Positions 32,761 to 43,335 of a stretch of DNA of 64,000 nt are shown one piece after another; within the stretch, counting starts at the first letter, position 1; each line of letters opens with the position of its first letter. Origin of the DNA: Lepeophtheirus salmonis (taxonomy: Eukaryota; Arthropoda; Copepoda; Siphonostomatoida; Caligidae); NCBI RefSeq assembly GCF_016086655.4, contig NC_052132.2:5892805-5956804 (forward strand). Reading direction: 5' to 3'. Below the pieces are notes generated by a model. It saw only the letters and a program-made list of their open reading frames with translations. It ran no database searches and was not told the origin of the DNA. Made by a program: the position numbers and the translations under genes.

Positions 32761-34410
32761 AAATTAATATACTGATTTATTCAAGAAATGCATGTGTATG
32801 ATTGGCAATGGTCGGCTGCAGATAAACGGTAAAGCCTCTATTGATTATCAAGATAGTTTATGTACAATTCATTTTGCGACGTCAGTGAAAACAAGGTATT
32901 TTCATCTATCTACATAACATACACGTATTGTACACCCCCTATAAATTTGTCAAACAATTATGAAGACAATCATGTAATTGCGGTTATTTTGACGGTGGAA
33001 AAATCGTGATTGCCTTTGTCCATGAATATTTAATTATAGTAATGATACTTGTTGAACAATAATATACATATTAATATGAATGCTTTTTCAACATATGCAC
33101 AGGGTGGTTTATAGTTAGAGTTCCATCCACTTGAATCTAATTCAATTAAGTGCATTGTATGTAGAGATTTCCTTACTCAAGTGAGAAATATTGCAATGGC
33201 AGGATGAAACAACGGTCCATAAAGCAAATTAAATGCAAAAGTGTCTCTATGGTACAAATTTGAGACAAAAACTTTTGGACTCCCACTTCACTATTGCCTT
33301 GTTTTAATATATATATATATATATAATTAATGTATGTATTAAAACATGATGTTGCATCGTTATACAATCTTATTTCCATATTGAAGATGTTTTCTTCGAC
33401 GCTAATCGATCAAATAAATAAAAAAGTTCAATTATAGCCATTTTAGAATATATTACTTTGATTGAATTCAAATATCAGTGTTTATTATTTACAACAAGTA
33501 GTCTTCAATGCAGGTGCTATGTCTTTTTTATGAATGCATAAACTCATTTGATGGAGTTAAATTGAGATTTATTGAAAATTTGTACATTTTATTACGTAAA
33601 GATATCATTTTTGAGCCCCAAAATAGTGTGAGTTAAACTGTTAGTAAAATGACCGTTCAAAAAAAGAAAAGAAAAAATTGAACAATTTCTATGGAAGACA
33701 AACTTGAGAAGCCGTGGTAAAGAATAAATCTACTCTTTCATTTTTTACCTAATGTATTAGGGAGGTGAATTTGTGTGTCGCACTCTTTTTAAGAAGTGCA
33801 AAACTCATAACAGATGGATTTATCCATTTGAGTGTGAGTAAGTACTCTGTGTATTAATATTCGTAAGACTGATGATTTCTTGGGAAGTTATCTTATACAT
33901 ATATTATTAAAGCAAAATTTGTATGTTAGCCATCGCCTAATTAAACTGGGTAATACCGCTACTATAGTAAATCGAAGCAAATATGGATGTTTCTAAGAAT
34001 TTTCTCCAATCCACAGATACGATATAGATATTGGTTACTTAGCCCGTTATATTGGTTGTTCCATTTCGATCCGATATATCAGCCCATATCATTTGTAACG
34101 CTTATTTGACATGACAGGTGGTGGATTTTTTCTTCTTCAAAACATCCAAAAATGAGGGATGTGATCATAGTTCTTGATCAATGACAGCTGTTTATTTGAT
34201 AAGGAGTTATTTATAAAAATATATGACGATATGCAATGGATCCTACGTTTCATCTACTCAAACTATTCGTCAATTTGCGCTTTGTCCCTTACATAATGAA
34301 TGTTTCATAATCTTTAGAACATGACTTAGCAATCATTATTAATAAATTTCATTCGATCAATTTCATTTTTAATAGTAATTTCATCATAAAAAGACGTTTT
34401 ATGTGAGGGA
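32761..34410. other. A/T-rich non-coding stretch
   Basis: A (TA)n run lies at 33307-33325. CACAGGGTGGTTTATAGTTAG AG at 33101 resembles a solitary mariner left end of the GGGTGGTCC type. TATTATTAAAGCAAAATTTG at 33903 is a family A terminal motif. No gene is seen. Confidence 0.35.
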
Positions 34411-34421
34411 ATTGGTTCGCA

Positions 34422-34475
34422 TGAGTCAATAAAAATGACTCACTCTTATCAAATAAAGTCTTTTCAAATGAGTCA
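34422..34475. promoter_or_regulatory. Cluster of three AP-1-like TGASTCA sites
   Basis: TGAGTCA lies at 34422-34428, TGACTCA at 34436-34442 and TGAGTCA at 34469-34475, three perfect AP-1 consensus heptamers in 54 bases. The site is inside the putative myosin intron. It could be an intronic enhancer or a coincidence in repeat-derived sequence. Confidence 0.25.
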
Positions 34476-34879
34476 CTTATTTTCTCCACCTTGGTTTATC
34501 ACCCAACCACTATGTAATGTATATCATACATAATATTATAACAAAACTTTCAATATAATTAACAAAAATTATATTTCAGTTTTTATCGCCCTTAATTCAA
34601 GCATTCATTTTCGTTATGCATTCAACTATTAAAGTCATTACTTAATGTAGAGGGTGTGCACTAAAAAAATGACACACTCATTCAATTCTGAGGTTGTTAG
34701 TGACTGACTTTAAAAATGTTGGTACTAGATAGTATCCATGATAAATCAGCTGTCACCAAATACTTTCTTATTTTTTAATTGAATTTAATATTGCATCAAA
34801 GTACGAATCTAAAGATCACAACTAAAATTCGTGTGGGTCATAACCCAACTGAAATTTCAAAGCCATCAGCTAGTCTAAA

Positions 34880-35338
34880 AAGTTCGAGAGGAAGAAAGGC
34901 TCTGTCAAAAAGGCCAAACTGGAGCCGGAGGAGTTAAAGAAAACAGCCCAGCCCAATCTCCTCAAGTCCATGAGGGCACTTGTAATAGATCTCAGGGTTT
35001 CACTCTAGACTGTCTAGAGAAATAAGAAAAAAGTGGGTGGAAAGAGCCTTAGGAGGATGGAGAGACCACTTTTGACACCGACAATGGAAAAGAAAAGGCA
35101 TCTCCTCCGTTGCAAGACTCTTTGTGGCTCATTTTGGACCCCCTACTGCCCTGATGCCAACCTTCGCGACTACGTCTTTTGAGCGTGTCGATGAGAAGTA
35201 CTCCAGTGTCCGTCATCCAAACACCGATGCCCTGAAAGCCAATGTCAGCCAGGCTGGGACACCATGATAGAGGATTATATCCACAGAGGGTGCCTGGAAA
35301 CCATCATAGCCACTGAGGGTGGTTACATTAATGATTAA
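34880..35338 (+). pseudogene. Mariner-like transposase pseudogene, core deleted
   Basis: The N-terminal part reads ERKKGSVKKAKLEPEELKKT and AQPNLLKSMRALVIDLRVSL, then after stops KVGGKSLRRMERPLLTPTME. The protein jumps at about 35140 to the C-terminal third: PDANLRDYVF (normally SPDLNPLDYVFW), SVRHPNTDALKANVSQAWDT and IIATEGGYIND, with a stop at 35336-35338. The catalytic middle (about 100 codons) is missing. The N-terminal part is closely similar to 49340-49530, so both belong to one family. Confidence 0.75.
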
Positions 35339-35344
35339 GAGAGT

Positions 35345-36239
35345 ATAAATTTTGTTGAAATTCTATTGTTAATTAATGTCTTTCTCTTGTTGAAGTTTAA
35401 TATTCAAAGTGCTTAGAAGTTAATGGACAACTCATAATAATGAAAATAAGAATATTTTTTGCAAGATATGTGTAAAAACTTAATACATATCTCAAATATT
35501 CTATCTGGCTTAATAAACAATTGCCATTATTTGGAAAAATTATAAGGACGGACTGTTAAGGACCGATCCTGTGAGCGCCTGAGCCAGTATCTGGTCCCGC
35601 CTTTTTTATTATTAAGCTTAGTAAATATCCTCAGAAAATTTCAAGTGCCTATCATTATTTTCACCGGAGATATGTAGAGTTTGGTTAAATTTATAAAACC
35701 GTCGTCGTTAGCAATTGTATATTAATACAAGATTAATATATAAACTGTGTACATTTCTACTTTCCGCGCCGTAAAAGTTGCTTGTTAAAAGAAAAGAGCA
35801 ACTTAACATAGTGTATGTCCGTTGAGTGCACCCCCTCCCCCCTCTTATTTTGGGTCATTCACTCCATCGTTTCTTTTTATGTAGCAATTATTTTATTATA
35901 TACTCATTGAGAGATTCATGAATCCTTTAATCTAATTGCGTAGAAAAAAGTATGTATATATATATATAAACATATTTATTTCTCTTTTTCTTAAGAATAT
36001 TGTATTGAGACATATACAGTATGTCTCATGATCACTTGGACACTTTTTGAAGCAACAATTTAACTTCCTTATTCTTTCATCTGTTTACGATAAAACATTT
36101 AAAGATGTGTTGTTGACTCAAGAGCTTTTATAATTTGCTCTAATTATGATACTACCAGTGGTAGTATTTGGAATTGCCGGAGTTATAGACATCGTCGAAC
36201 AGACATACTTTTCTCTAAAAAATATAGAAGCCACCATTC
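35345..36239. other. Non-coding stretch
   Basis: A fragment of repeat E lies at 35545-35600 (AAGGACGGACTGTTAAGGAC CGATCC). (TA)n lies at about 35953-35967. No gene is seen. Confidence 0.35.
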
Positions 36240-36470
36240 AAGAAACGCTCATTTTTTATGAGCACACTCACACGTAGTTACTCAATACTTCTCTGCTAAA
36301 GAATAAAAGGAAAATAATATCAGCTTTACAAATAAGAATTAACAAGACGTTATTACTGATGAGCCAGAGAGTACTTTAGTCTCTGGAACGCTCCCAGGCA
36401 GAGCCTTAGCTACACAGACTCGATACTACAAGCTAAACCCCTGAGAAATTTCATTTACATACAGACACAC
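36240..36470 (+). repeat. Family A 3' segment
   Basis: It contains GAGCACACTCACACGTAGTTAC, GATGAGCCAGAGAGTACTTT AGTCTCTGGA and AGCCTTAGCTACACAGACTC, shared in order with 15441-15580 and 19310. Confidence 0.55.
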
Positions 36471-36744
36471 TTTTATAAAAGTAGAAGATATCAATTTAAT
36501 GTTAAACTTATTTTAAATGTTTGAAGCAAGTGTACACACCGATTATTTAGTGTCTATTTTATATATAAAATATTTACTGTGGTCTTTGTTGGCAATTCCA
36601 GAAGTACCAGTTACATCGCCAGGAATACAAAGGATGTTGCTCCAAGTGTTAAATATATGGGAAGGTTAGAGTATCTTCAATCAGCCATGATGTCAGGAGT
36701 AATTGCCAATTACAATTGATGGAAAACAGTTAATGTCAAATGAA

Positions 36745-37130
36745 AAATGCATACAATAAAAAAGTTTTTTGGCCCACAATGTTTTTCCTGTTATCAACAT
36801 CTCCTATGGGGCTGGGAATTGGTTATGGACTAAAGATACGCTCCATGCCACGCATCCAGGGCCACTCAATCCTACCTAAAGATAGAACAAGGGCTAGCAG
36901 GATTTTATTCAAAAGAACTTTGGTCTCTGTCATCATCAAAACTGAATCCCCCTTGATGTATGGAGGGCCATTGAGAATAAAGGCTATGCTCAAACTACCA
37001 CCAAAGTATCACCACCCTGAATATCTTTGTGAAGGAGCACTGATCCGAAATGTCAGCCTCAACCGTCAGGTTACTGTACCAATGATTTAGAACAAGAGTT
37101 AATAAATAGAAAACCGAATATTAACATGGA
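36745..37130 (+). pseudogene. Mariner-like transposase C-terminal half, decayed
   Basis: The correct frame is not the longest open one. It reads FFGPQCFSCYQHLLWGWELV, YAPCHASRATQSYLK (from the DxAPCHxS second-Asp block), FYSKELWSLSSSKLNPP (from WPPSSPDLNPLD) and RLCSNYHQSITTLNIFVKEH, then SEMSASTVRLLYQ. At least four in-frame stops are present. The catalytic Asp before AP is replaced by Tyr. This is a different subfamily from its neighbour at 37574. Confidence 0.7.
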
Positions 37131-37139
37131 AACCATGAC

Positions 37140-37195
37140 AATTTGAAGAATGTTTTGGAGGAAAAGAGTTTAGCTGTCAAGACCGCATTACCAAT
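37140..37195 (-). repeat. Family A fragment (inverted)
   Basis: ATTTGAAGAATGTTTTGGAG GAAAAGAGTTTAGCTGTCAAGAC is the complement of the A core (GTCATGACAGCTAAGC... CAAAACATTCTTCAAAT). Confidence 0.6.
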
Positions 37196-37324
37196 TAATC
37201 AGCCTATTTATTTCAAATTAACCCTTTAAGGAGTAATATTGCAAATATTTACAACAATTGATCTGTAAACTCATAACATACCCATATTAATACTTTATAC
37301 ATTTGAACATGCATTCTTTAGTGC

Positions 37325-37480
37325 AAATGGAGTCCAAAGCATTCAAGAGCCCGCCACTACAACGTTGTCGAACTTAAGTCCTCCGTGAATGAGGAGTGGA
37401 AGAAGATGATGGTGTATTCGCGGCCTACTGGTGCCACTTGGATCCTGGTATTGCCGCCAATGACAGACAAGTTCACAAAT
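37325..37480 (+). pseudogene. Short transposase C-terminal scrap
   Basis: ARHYNVVELKSSVNEEWKKM is the Hx-N-x-x-x-LKxxxxxEW segment of mariner transposases. Nothing before or after extends it convincingly. Confidence 0.5.
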
Positions 37481-37573
37481 ATTGCTCATGTACCCGTGCG
37501 TAATTGAAAACTAGAAACTTTGAATATGGAATTTTTATAAGTTACTTTTTTTTGGTAGCTAGATGAATCTACA

Positions 37574-38261
37574 TTAACTAAACCTTGTACAAATGTTGGC
37601 AAATCTGTTTCCATTTTTAATCTTCAATGTGGCCTCCAGTGACTCATACAATGGCTTTGATACGCCCAGGAAACTCTGACAGATTGAAATAATGTAATTG
37701 AGACTCTCGGATTTCCAATCCTCATCAACGGAAGCCTTTAGAGCTTCCAAATTCGGCTCCCTTGTACGGGAGGACCTGGCCTCCCGTACAAGTTTCGTTT
37801 TTTTTTTTTTTCCCCCGTACAAGATTGTTTTCGGACAGAGTATTATGTTAGTATCCTTAAATAATTGTTTAACCTTTGCTGTGTAAACCGGTTTACCATC
37901 TTGTTGAAGTACCACATTCCCTCCCGGAAACTTCTCTTGGATCCAAGGGATCAATTTGATATTTAACATACCTTCTCCAACGTATTCCAAATGGTACCTT
38001 CAGAAACGTTGAAATCTTAGATGTTAGCTCACATGGATTTTTCTGAGCTGTTTGAGCAGCCTCTGGATTTATTTTGGGTTGGGCACCCCTTCCAGGCTTC
38101 CTCTAGATGACAATACCGTCATTAATGGCCTTCTTGATGCTGTAAATTGTCTACCTGCTTGCCTCAGTCAAGTTTCGGATCTCTGATGGTATGTGTTGCG
38201 CACGAAGGTGATCAGCAATCTCGATTCTTTTGTCTCTATGTAATGGCATTTTTTGATGCAT
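37574..38261 (-). pseudogene. Nearly full-span Tc1/mariner transposase pseudogene
   Basis: On the - strand from 38261: MHQKMPLHRDKRIEIADHLR and AQHIPSEIRNLTEASR form the first helix-turn-helix. TIYSIKKAINDGIV follows after one stop, then the linker RKPGRGAQPKINPEAAQTAQ. The next 80 or so codons, including the first catalytic Asp, are deleted. The frame resumes with MEYVGEGMLNIKLIPWIQEK, then NVVLQQDGKPVYTAKVKQLF (second Asp present in QQDG). A G-rich scar with repeated CTTGTACGGGAGG replaces the third-Asp block. NLEALKASVDEDWKSESLNY and IISICQSFL end it. Dead, but informative about domain order. Confidence 0.8.
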
Positions 38262-39205
38262 TCAGCTTAATTCTTGGAGGGGGTGTCGATAGACACAGTT
38301 CGTCAGCAAACGCAATGAATAGCCAATTCCTCTGATGTATTTGTCTTATTTATCTCTTATATAAGTGTCCTGATTTCAACTACACACCTGGTATATAAAT
38401 TGAAGGAATCTCCCTTTGCTATTTACGATGTCAGAGTTCATTTGGACTTCAATCATATTAAAATGAAGTACAGCATGGAAGGGTAGTGAGAGATTTATTC
38501 ACTACCTGGTAGATACATAAGTTTTGAATACAAAACTCAATTGTGTTGTTATGCCCGGTCCACTACTGGATAAATAAATAAGACTATTATTAATATACAT
38601 TTATTATTCACTTAAAATCATGGGAGACCTTCAGAATTTTTTTTAGCTTATGAGTATTGTTAGTATAGGTTGATGACCTCTTATCCACACTTCTTCGTCA
38701 TTTTGTTGTTGTAAATAGCATTTTTATATAATTGTGGGTTTTACTGGTTGGAAAATAAGAACAATTATGTACGTACTACTCTTTCATGATGTCTTGAATC
38801 ACACAATAGCGTGTAACAAATGAGAAGGGTTCCTACTCGATTATTTATGTTATTATAAGGAATTAATTTCTCTCATTGAATGGCTATGTATGGCTATAAG
38901 TTTAAAACAAATGACTATCGTGTTCATTTTTTCTTTACAACCCTAACAGGATTTTATATTTTCTAAAGCTGTTATCATTATTTGTATTTTTTTTTTTTTG
39001 AAGAGAGGACATATAGTATAAGGTAATCCCTAGTGAGTGACTGACGAAGATTAGCATTGGAGATGAAGATTTGTTGCGAAGTTATAAGTGTAAAGGTGGG
39101 TTACCACATATATCGTACCTATACGTGTATGTATATATTAACTCTTGTTGGTTGATTAAGAGTTTTTTTGAGCAACTCTTCTCCTGATAAATTTGGTAGC
39201 CGACT
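38262..39205. other. Non-coding stretch
   Basis: Nothing is recognised apart from a T-run at 38989-39000. Confidence 0.35.
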
Positions 39206-39480
39206 TTAAGTCCTTGTTGTGCTCAGAGTAGAATGAATGATTGATATTGGAGTAGTTCCTACCTATTTCATTGGAAGATACAAAGGGGGATTTGTCTAGT
39301 AAAATGTCGTGACAGCTTTGCAAAAATAAACACAAATTCCACTCTGTGTCCAACAAGGACTTACACTTATAACTTCCCGAAAAAACATCCGTGTTACTCT
39401 ACGTCATTCATGAGCACACACATCATTACTTTATACTTGTATATTCTTTCTTCAAGAATTACATAATTTGGAGAGTGTTT
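39206..39480 (+). repeat. Family A, copy A6 with its 3' segment
   Basis: CTCAGAGTAGAATGAATGAT, GGAGTAGTTCCTACC and TAAAATGTCGTGACAGCTTTG are the A core. ATGAGCACACACATCATTACTT and CTTCAAGAATTACATAAT 90 bases later are the 3' segment, showing that core and 3' segment belong to one repeat. Confidence 0.6.
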
Positions 39481-39579
39481 TATTGGAAAATATAAAACAC
39501 TGCTCAGATTGCCAACTACTTCAGAAATTGTGCGTAACAAAAGGCCGATATGGAGCTATATTTCGGTCGAAAGTGGCAT

Positions 39580-39963
39580 ATTAGGCGTGGATCACGTATT
39601 CCAATCGTGGACCGATTTTCTAGTCACAATAAATTTAGACAGATTTACTGCCCTAAACTGATTTATGACCTGTACAAATATGTTTAATGTAACACATTCA
39701 ACTTCTTTTGGTGTTATTGTAGGTCAATATTCACGATTTACAAAAACAACTGACGTCATCAGCAATACATCTATGGAATCTGTCTAGATCAAATTTTAAA
39801 AGAGACCGATCCTCACATATTTTTTTGTACTGATACACACTTCATTTTCTTTGAGAACGGTCTAGAACAAACTTCTATCAAGGTTCGAATTAGTTTTATT
39901 CACTAAAAATCATAACTTTCTCAGACCTGTCAGATTTTCAGACCAAAACCCATAACTAATATC
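39580..39963 (+). repeat. Family D repeat, copy
   Basis: It contains ACAAAAACAACTGACGTCATCA, ACATCTATGGAATCTGTCTAGA, AACGGTCTAGAAC and GATTTTCAGACCAAAACCCA TAACTAATA. The same words in the same order lie at 47690-47860 and, inverted, at 50345-50520. The right edge abuts the TA of the 39966 element. Confidence 0.65.
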
Positions 39964-39965
39964 TA

Positions 39966-40445
39966 CGGGGTTGGGCAGAAAAACGTGGACTGTTAATCTA
40001 TGATAGTTTTCTCATTAATAAGGGAATGTTTAGTTATTATTTTTTAACATTCTGGTTCAGCCATCTTTTGTGCATAAACATACTATAATACACATTTCGT
40101 CTTCATGAGTGAGAAAAAAGCCAAAAGGCAGTGCATCTCAGATCTCCTAGATGCCTCAGCTGAGGTGGCGAGGATTATGAACTTGAAGTGCTCTAGAAGC
40201 CTGGTTTTTAAATTGCCAATTTCAGGAGAGGAGGAAGGCACAATATAAATATGAATCCGTAGTTCCTCTCCTGTATGGTGAAGAAAATCTAGGAGGATCC
40301 CACCAAATCCATGAATCAACAACTTCTATGTGGCTGCTAGGATCATCAAAAGGGCCGTGAAGGGCGATTTTTATTTTTTTGAGGAAAAAATATATAAAGT
40401 ATTTTTAAAGCAACCTCTCGAGTCCACATTTTACGCCCAACCCCG
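39966..40445 (+). mobile_element. Deleted Tc1/mariner element with 28-bp TIRs, DNA-binding part only
   Basis: The left end CGGGGTTGGGCAGAAAAACG TGGACT and right end AGTCCACATTTTACGCCCAA CCCCG are inverted repeats with about three mismatches. Both are bounded by TA (39964-39965, 40446-40447). The element is 480 bp, with an N-terminal transposase remnant inside and no DDE half. It is the second such element in the window and has TIRs unrelated to those at 5939. Confidence 0.85.
40105..40410 (+). pseudogene. Transposase N-terminal helix-turn-helix remnant
   Basis: ATG at 40105 opens MSEKKAKRQCISDLLDASAE, VARIMNLKCSRSLVFKL, a first helix-turn-helix with the CSRxLVxK recognition helix. The frame then breaks. 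Around 40295, EDPTKSM (linker of this family) and, in a shifted frame, YVAARIIKRAVKGDF (second helix-turn-helix) are readable. Unlike the 5980 ORF it is interrupted by stops and frameshifts, so no protein is expected. Confidence 0.7.
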
Positions 40446-40447
40446 TA

Positions 40448-40970
40448 CGTACATAAAATTTAAAAATGTCACGTACAAAATAAATTAATGTCTTTCACAC
40501 TTGCTAGTCTCTCCAACTTACTTCCTCATTCCCTTCCTCTTTCTATCCAGCAGATGAATAAGTACTTCTGAAGTGGAAGGGGGGAAAGAGAGAATATGCT
40601 AAGGAAATTACTTAGTTATAAAAAAAGAGCTTTATGATTTATGTAAGATAAAATGATTACTTTGTACTCGTAGATCTGAATATATTGATAAATAATATTC
40701 AACTGAAAAATCGCTGTTGGTCCTCGTGGTTCCATTGTTCCTTCCTCTTCTCCCTTCTTCTTCCTTCCCATTCACTGCTTTCTCATGGGGAAGCATTCCA
40801 TGTTTCCCCATGACTCACTTTTTATTCATATATTTTCCCAATTTCTTAGCACACTTTATCTGTTTTTAGAACTCATCAGTTTTAATGATGATTGTATTTT
40901 AACTATTGCTTTCTTGACTCATGGTATGTTAGAGTTTGCATAGAAAAGTTACAATTCAACATGAGACAAC
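40448..40970. other. Non-coding stretch
   Basis: A pyrimidine-rich run (CTTCCTCTTCTCCCTTCTTC) lies at about 40741-40770, followed by CATGGGGAAGCATTCC...TTCCCCATG, a small inverted repeat. No gene is seen. Confidence 0.35.
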
Positions 40971-40978
40971 ACAAAGGC

Positions 40979-41965
40979 AAGCTAGGATGCTTTCCTCGAT
41001 ATTGAGGATGGAGTACATTTTATGCTTCAACGACGAATTATCGTCAATGTCTATGAATAAACTATTCTTGAGTATCTTAACTCATCCAAGGCGTCTGCAG
41101 GATTATAAATATATATATATATATTATTATTATTATTTTTTTTTTTGGGGGGGGGCTCGGTTTTTGGAATTTATTTGAATAATTTTTTTGAATTTTTGTT
41201 TTTGAAAATTTCATTTTATATTATAAATTTTTTAGGTATATAAACATTCTCAAAAATTAAATTTTTCCCCCAAAAATTTCTAAAATACGCAGTATTAAAA
41301 AAAAATTAAAATCCCGAAAAATTTCAAAAATTCACAGCTGTTGACGAAAAATTAAATTTTTCCACATTTTTTTTCCAAAATCCATGGTTATTCCCCACAA
41401 GCTAAATTATTTCCCAAAAAATTGCGAAAATTAAATTTGAAAAATATATTTTTTATAAGAATTTTTTTCAAATATTAAATTTTTCCCAAAAAAATTTAAA
41501 AAATACGCAGCTGTTAAAAAAAATTAAACTTTTTCCAAAAAATTTAAAAATCCACAGCTGTTTACGAAAAATTAAATTTTTCACATTTTTTAAAAAAATC
41601 CATGGTTATTCCAAAAAGTTAAACTATTTTCCAAAAATTGCGAAAATTAAATTTTAAATATAAATTTTTTTAAGAATTTTTTTCAAATATTAAGCTTTTC
41701 CCCAAAAATATTTCAAAAAAACCATACCTATTCATGAAAAATTAAACTTTTTCCCCAAAAATTTGAAAATTTTAATTTTATGGAATTTTTTTCCAAAAAA
41801 TTAAAATTAATTTGAAATATTCAGTTTTATATTAATAAGCAAAAATTCTTTAATTTCCTTTTTTTTGTGTGGGGGGAGGGGGGCTACAGCCCCTCCAGCT
41901 CGTCTCGGTGGACGACACTGTCATCCCACAAATTTGAATAATAAGTCTATATTTGACTCAAATAT
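40979..41965 (+). repeat. Distant satellite unit split by an A/T-rich insertion
   Basis: AAGCTAGGATGCTTTCCTCG and CGACGAATTATCGTCAATGT (40979-41060) match the 10.9-12.0 kb satellite unit. The unit's later words (CATCCCACAAATTTGAATAA TAAG) resume only at 41923. About 820 bp of unrelated A/T-rich sequence sits between. Confidence 0.65.
41110..41920 (+). repeat. A/T-rich G-family element with ~219-bp internal tandem units
   Basis: Its tips are G-rich (GGGGGGGGGCTCGG at 41146, GGGGGGAGGGGGGCTACAGC at 41870). Inside, CACAGCTGTTGACGAAAAAT, CACATTTTTTTTCCAAAATC CATGGTTATTCC (about 41333-41400) recurs at 41553-41620, and AAATACGCAG at 41283 and 41505, giving a period of about 219 bases. The same unit, inverted, is at 16440-16760. 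No ORF is seen. It has inserted into a satellite unit here and into the 16-17 kb duplication there. Confidence 0.6.
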
Positions 41966-41997
41966 GTCTGTCTCTATTGTGATAAATGTACTCTGTA

Positions 41998-42460
41998 CAG
42001 TGTATTTGTATTTGATCCCTTCCCGTTTTTGTAAGTTTACCCTCTGATAAAGATTTTCAATGGGATTTAGGTCTGAAGACTGACTAGGCACTCTATGACC
42101 TTAATGTGCTTCTTCTTGAGTCACTCTTTTGTTATTTTGACCGTATTTTTTGGGTCTTATTCGTCCTAGAAGACTCATATCTCGACCCATTTTTAGTCCC
42201 CCATCATGTAGGAAGGAGGTTCTTCCCTAAAATTCCTGGGTACATGATGCTGTCTATCCTCCCTTTGATGACGGTGGGGATGGTGTTTTTTGGGTTATTC
42301 TTTGCATATTTTTTATTATTATAACATTTTTTTTTGTTCATATAATGTATCTTACTCTTAAAATAAACTTATTATTCAAATGATAGACTGTTTTTTTCTT
42401 TGTCAATGGGCAAAATTACAAAATCGGCTGGGTCGAAAATACTCTCCTATATCCTCCACT
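41998..42460 (-). mobile_element. Fish-type Tc1 relic, both ends present, inverted coding
   Basis: After TA at 41996-41997 the left end reads CAGTGTATTTGTATTTGATC CC, TTTTTGTAAGTTTACCCTCT and GATAAAG. The right end reads TTTGTCAATGGGCAAAATTA C and AAAATCGGCTGGGTCGAAAA TACT. Transposase coding lies on the - strand: PTTVIKGRIDSIMYPGILG (from the GRMN..MY..IL block), KNLLPTWW and, further on, SDSRRSTLRS, scrambled from KEWLKKKHIKVL. The element has lost most of the gene. Confidence 0.7.
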
Positions 42461-42734
42461 ACCTATATTTAGAAAGTAAAAAAAATAAAAAAAATCTTGT
42501 TTTTTGTTCTTAATTGTTTTGATGTTGACGCACCACATATATAGTTTAGATAAAAATAAACTAACAATAAGTAAAGTTGTTTTTTTTTGCAAATTTTGAC
42601 TACTCTATTAATACGAGTCTTGTTTTTATTCATTATTTTAATTGAAATGTCTTGTTGCAAATCTAGATGTATCTTCTTTGTTACTGAGCCATTTTTAAAA
42701 ACATAAAAGTGCTTCAATTATGCATAAGGGCTAT

Positions 42735-43335
42735 GCACAAAGTATGTACACAGGTAGGATGGTTTTTAAATTGTGAAGAGTTAAAATATTTTGAATCTTC
42801 CTACAATATTGGACCAAAATCGGTCTGTAACTTTTTCTGCAATCGTGCATAAAGACTAACAAACTAAAACCCAAACCTCCACCTAAAATCATTTTTATGA
42901 TGTGCGTCATTGAGCGTCGATTTTGACCTTTCAAAATTTAAAAGGTTTTTACTATTAAAATATATTATCTTCCTACAAAAATTCATCAGAATTGATTTGT
43001 AAATTTAACCGTAATCCGACATTAAATATAAAAATTAACGTGTTGTGTGACCATGACCTTCGATTATGAAATAAATTTAATAGGTTCTGATCGACAAAGT
43101 TTCACCAAAATCGATTTGTAACTTTTTCCGTAATCTTGCTCCAAATAAAAACCTTTCTATGTGGCATTGATCTCCTAAAATTTAATTGCCTGTTATTGTT
43201 AACATATAATCTTCCCGTTTGACTAAAATCGGTTTGTAGCTTTTTCCGTAATCCTGCTTACAAACGGACATACAAACAACCGGAGGCGATTACATTACCT
43301 CCATTTAACTTCGTAGGGAGAGGTAATTAAGTACG
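42735..43335 (+). repeat. Repeat F with four 'aaaatcggtttgtaac' sub-units
   Basis: ACCAAAATCGGTCTGTAACT (42811), CATCAGAATTGATTTGTAAA (42985), CACCAAAATCGATTTGTAAC (43105) and ACTAAAATCGGTTTGTAGCT (43221) each precede a (T/A)CCGTAATC word and are spaced about 115-175 bases. The 3' end GCTTACAAACGGACATACAA ACAACCGGAGGCGATTACAT and CTTCGTAGGGAGAGGTAA resembles a terminal motif common in marine invertebrate genomes (from memory). Fragments occur at 28748 and 29419. Non-coding. Confidence 0.6.

Noticed and set aside
33101..33170. Solitary mariner left end (CACAGGGTGGTTTATAG)
   Set aside because: Similarity is limited to about 12 bases, with no partner end or transposase nearby, so it is mentioned only in the stretch note.
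36740..37090. 116-codon open frame on the + strand
   Set aside because: The transposase signature lies in a different frame of the same DNA, so this ORF is a shadow.
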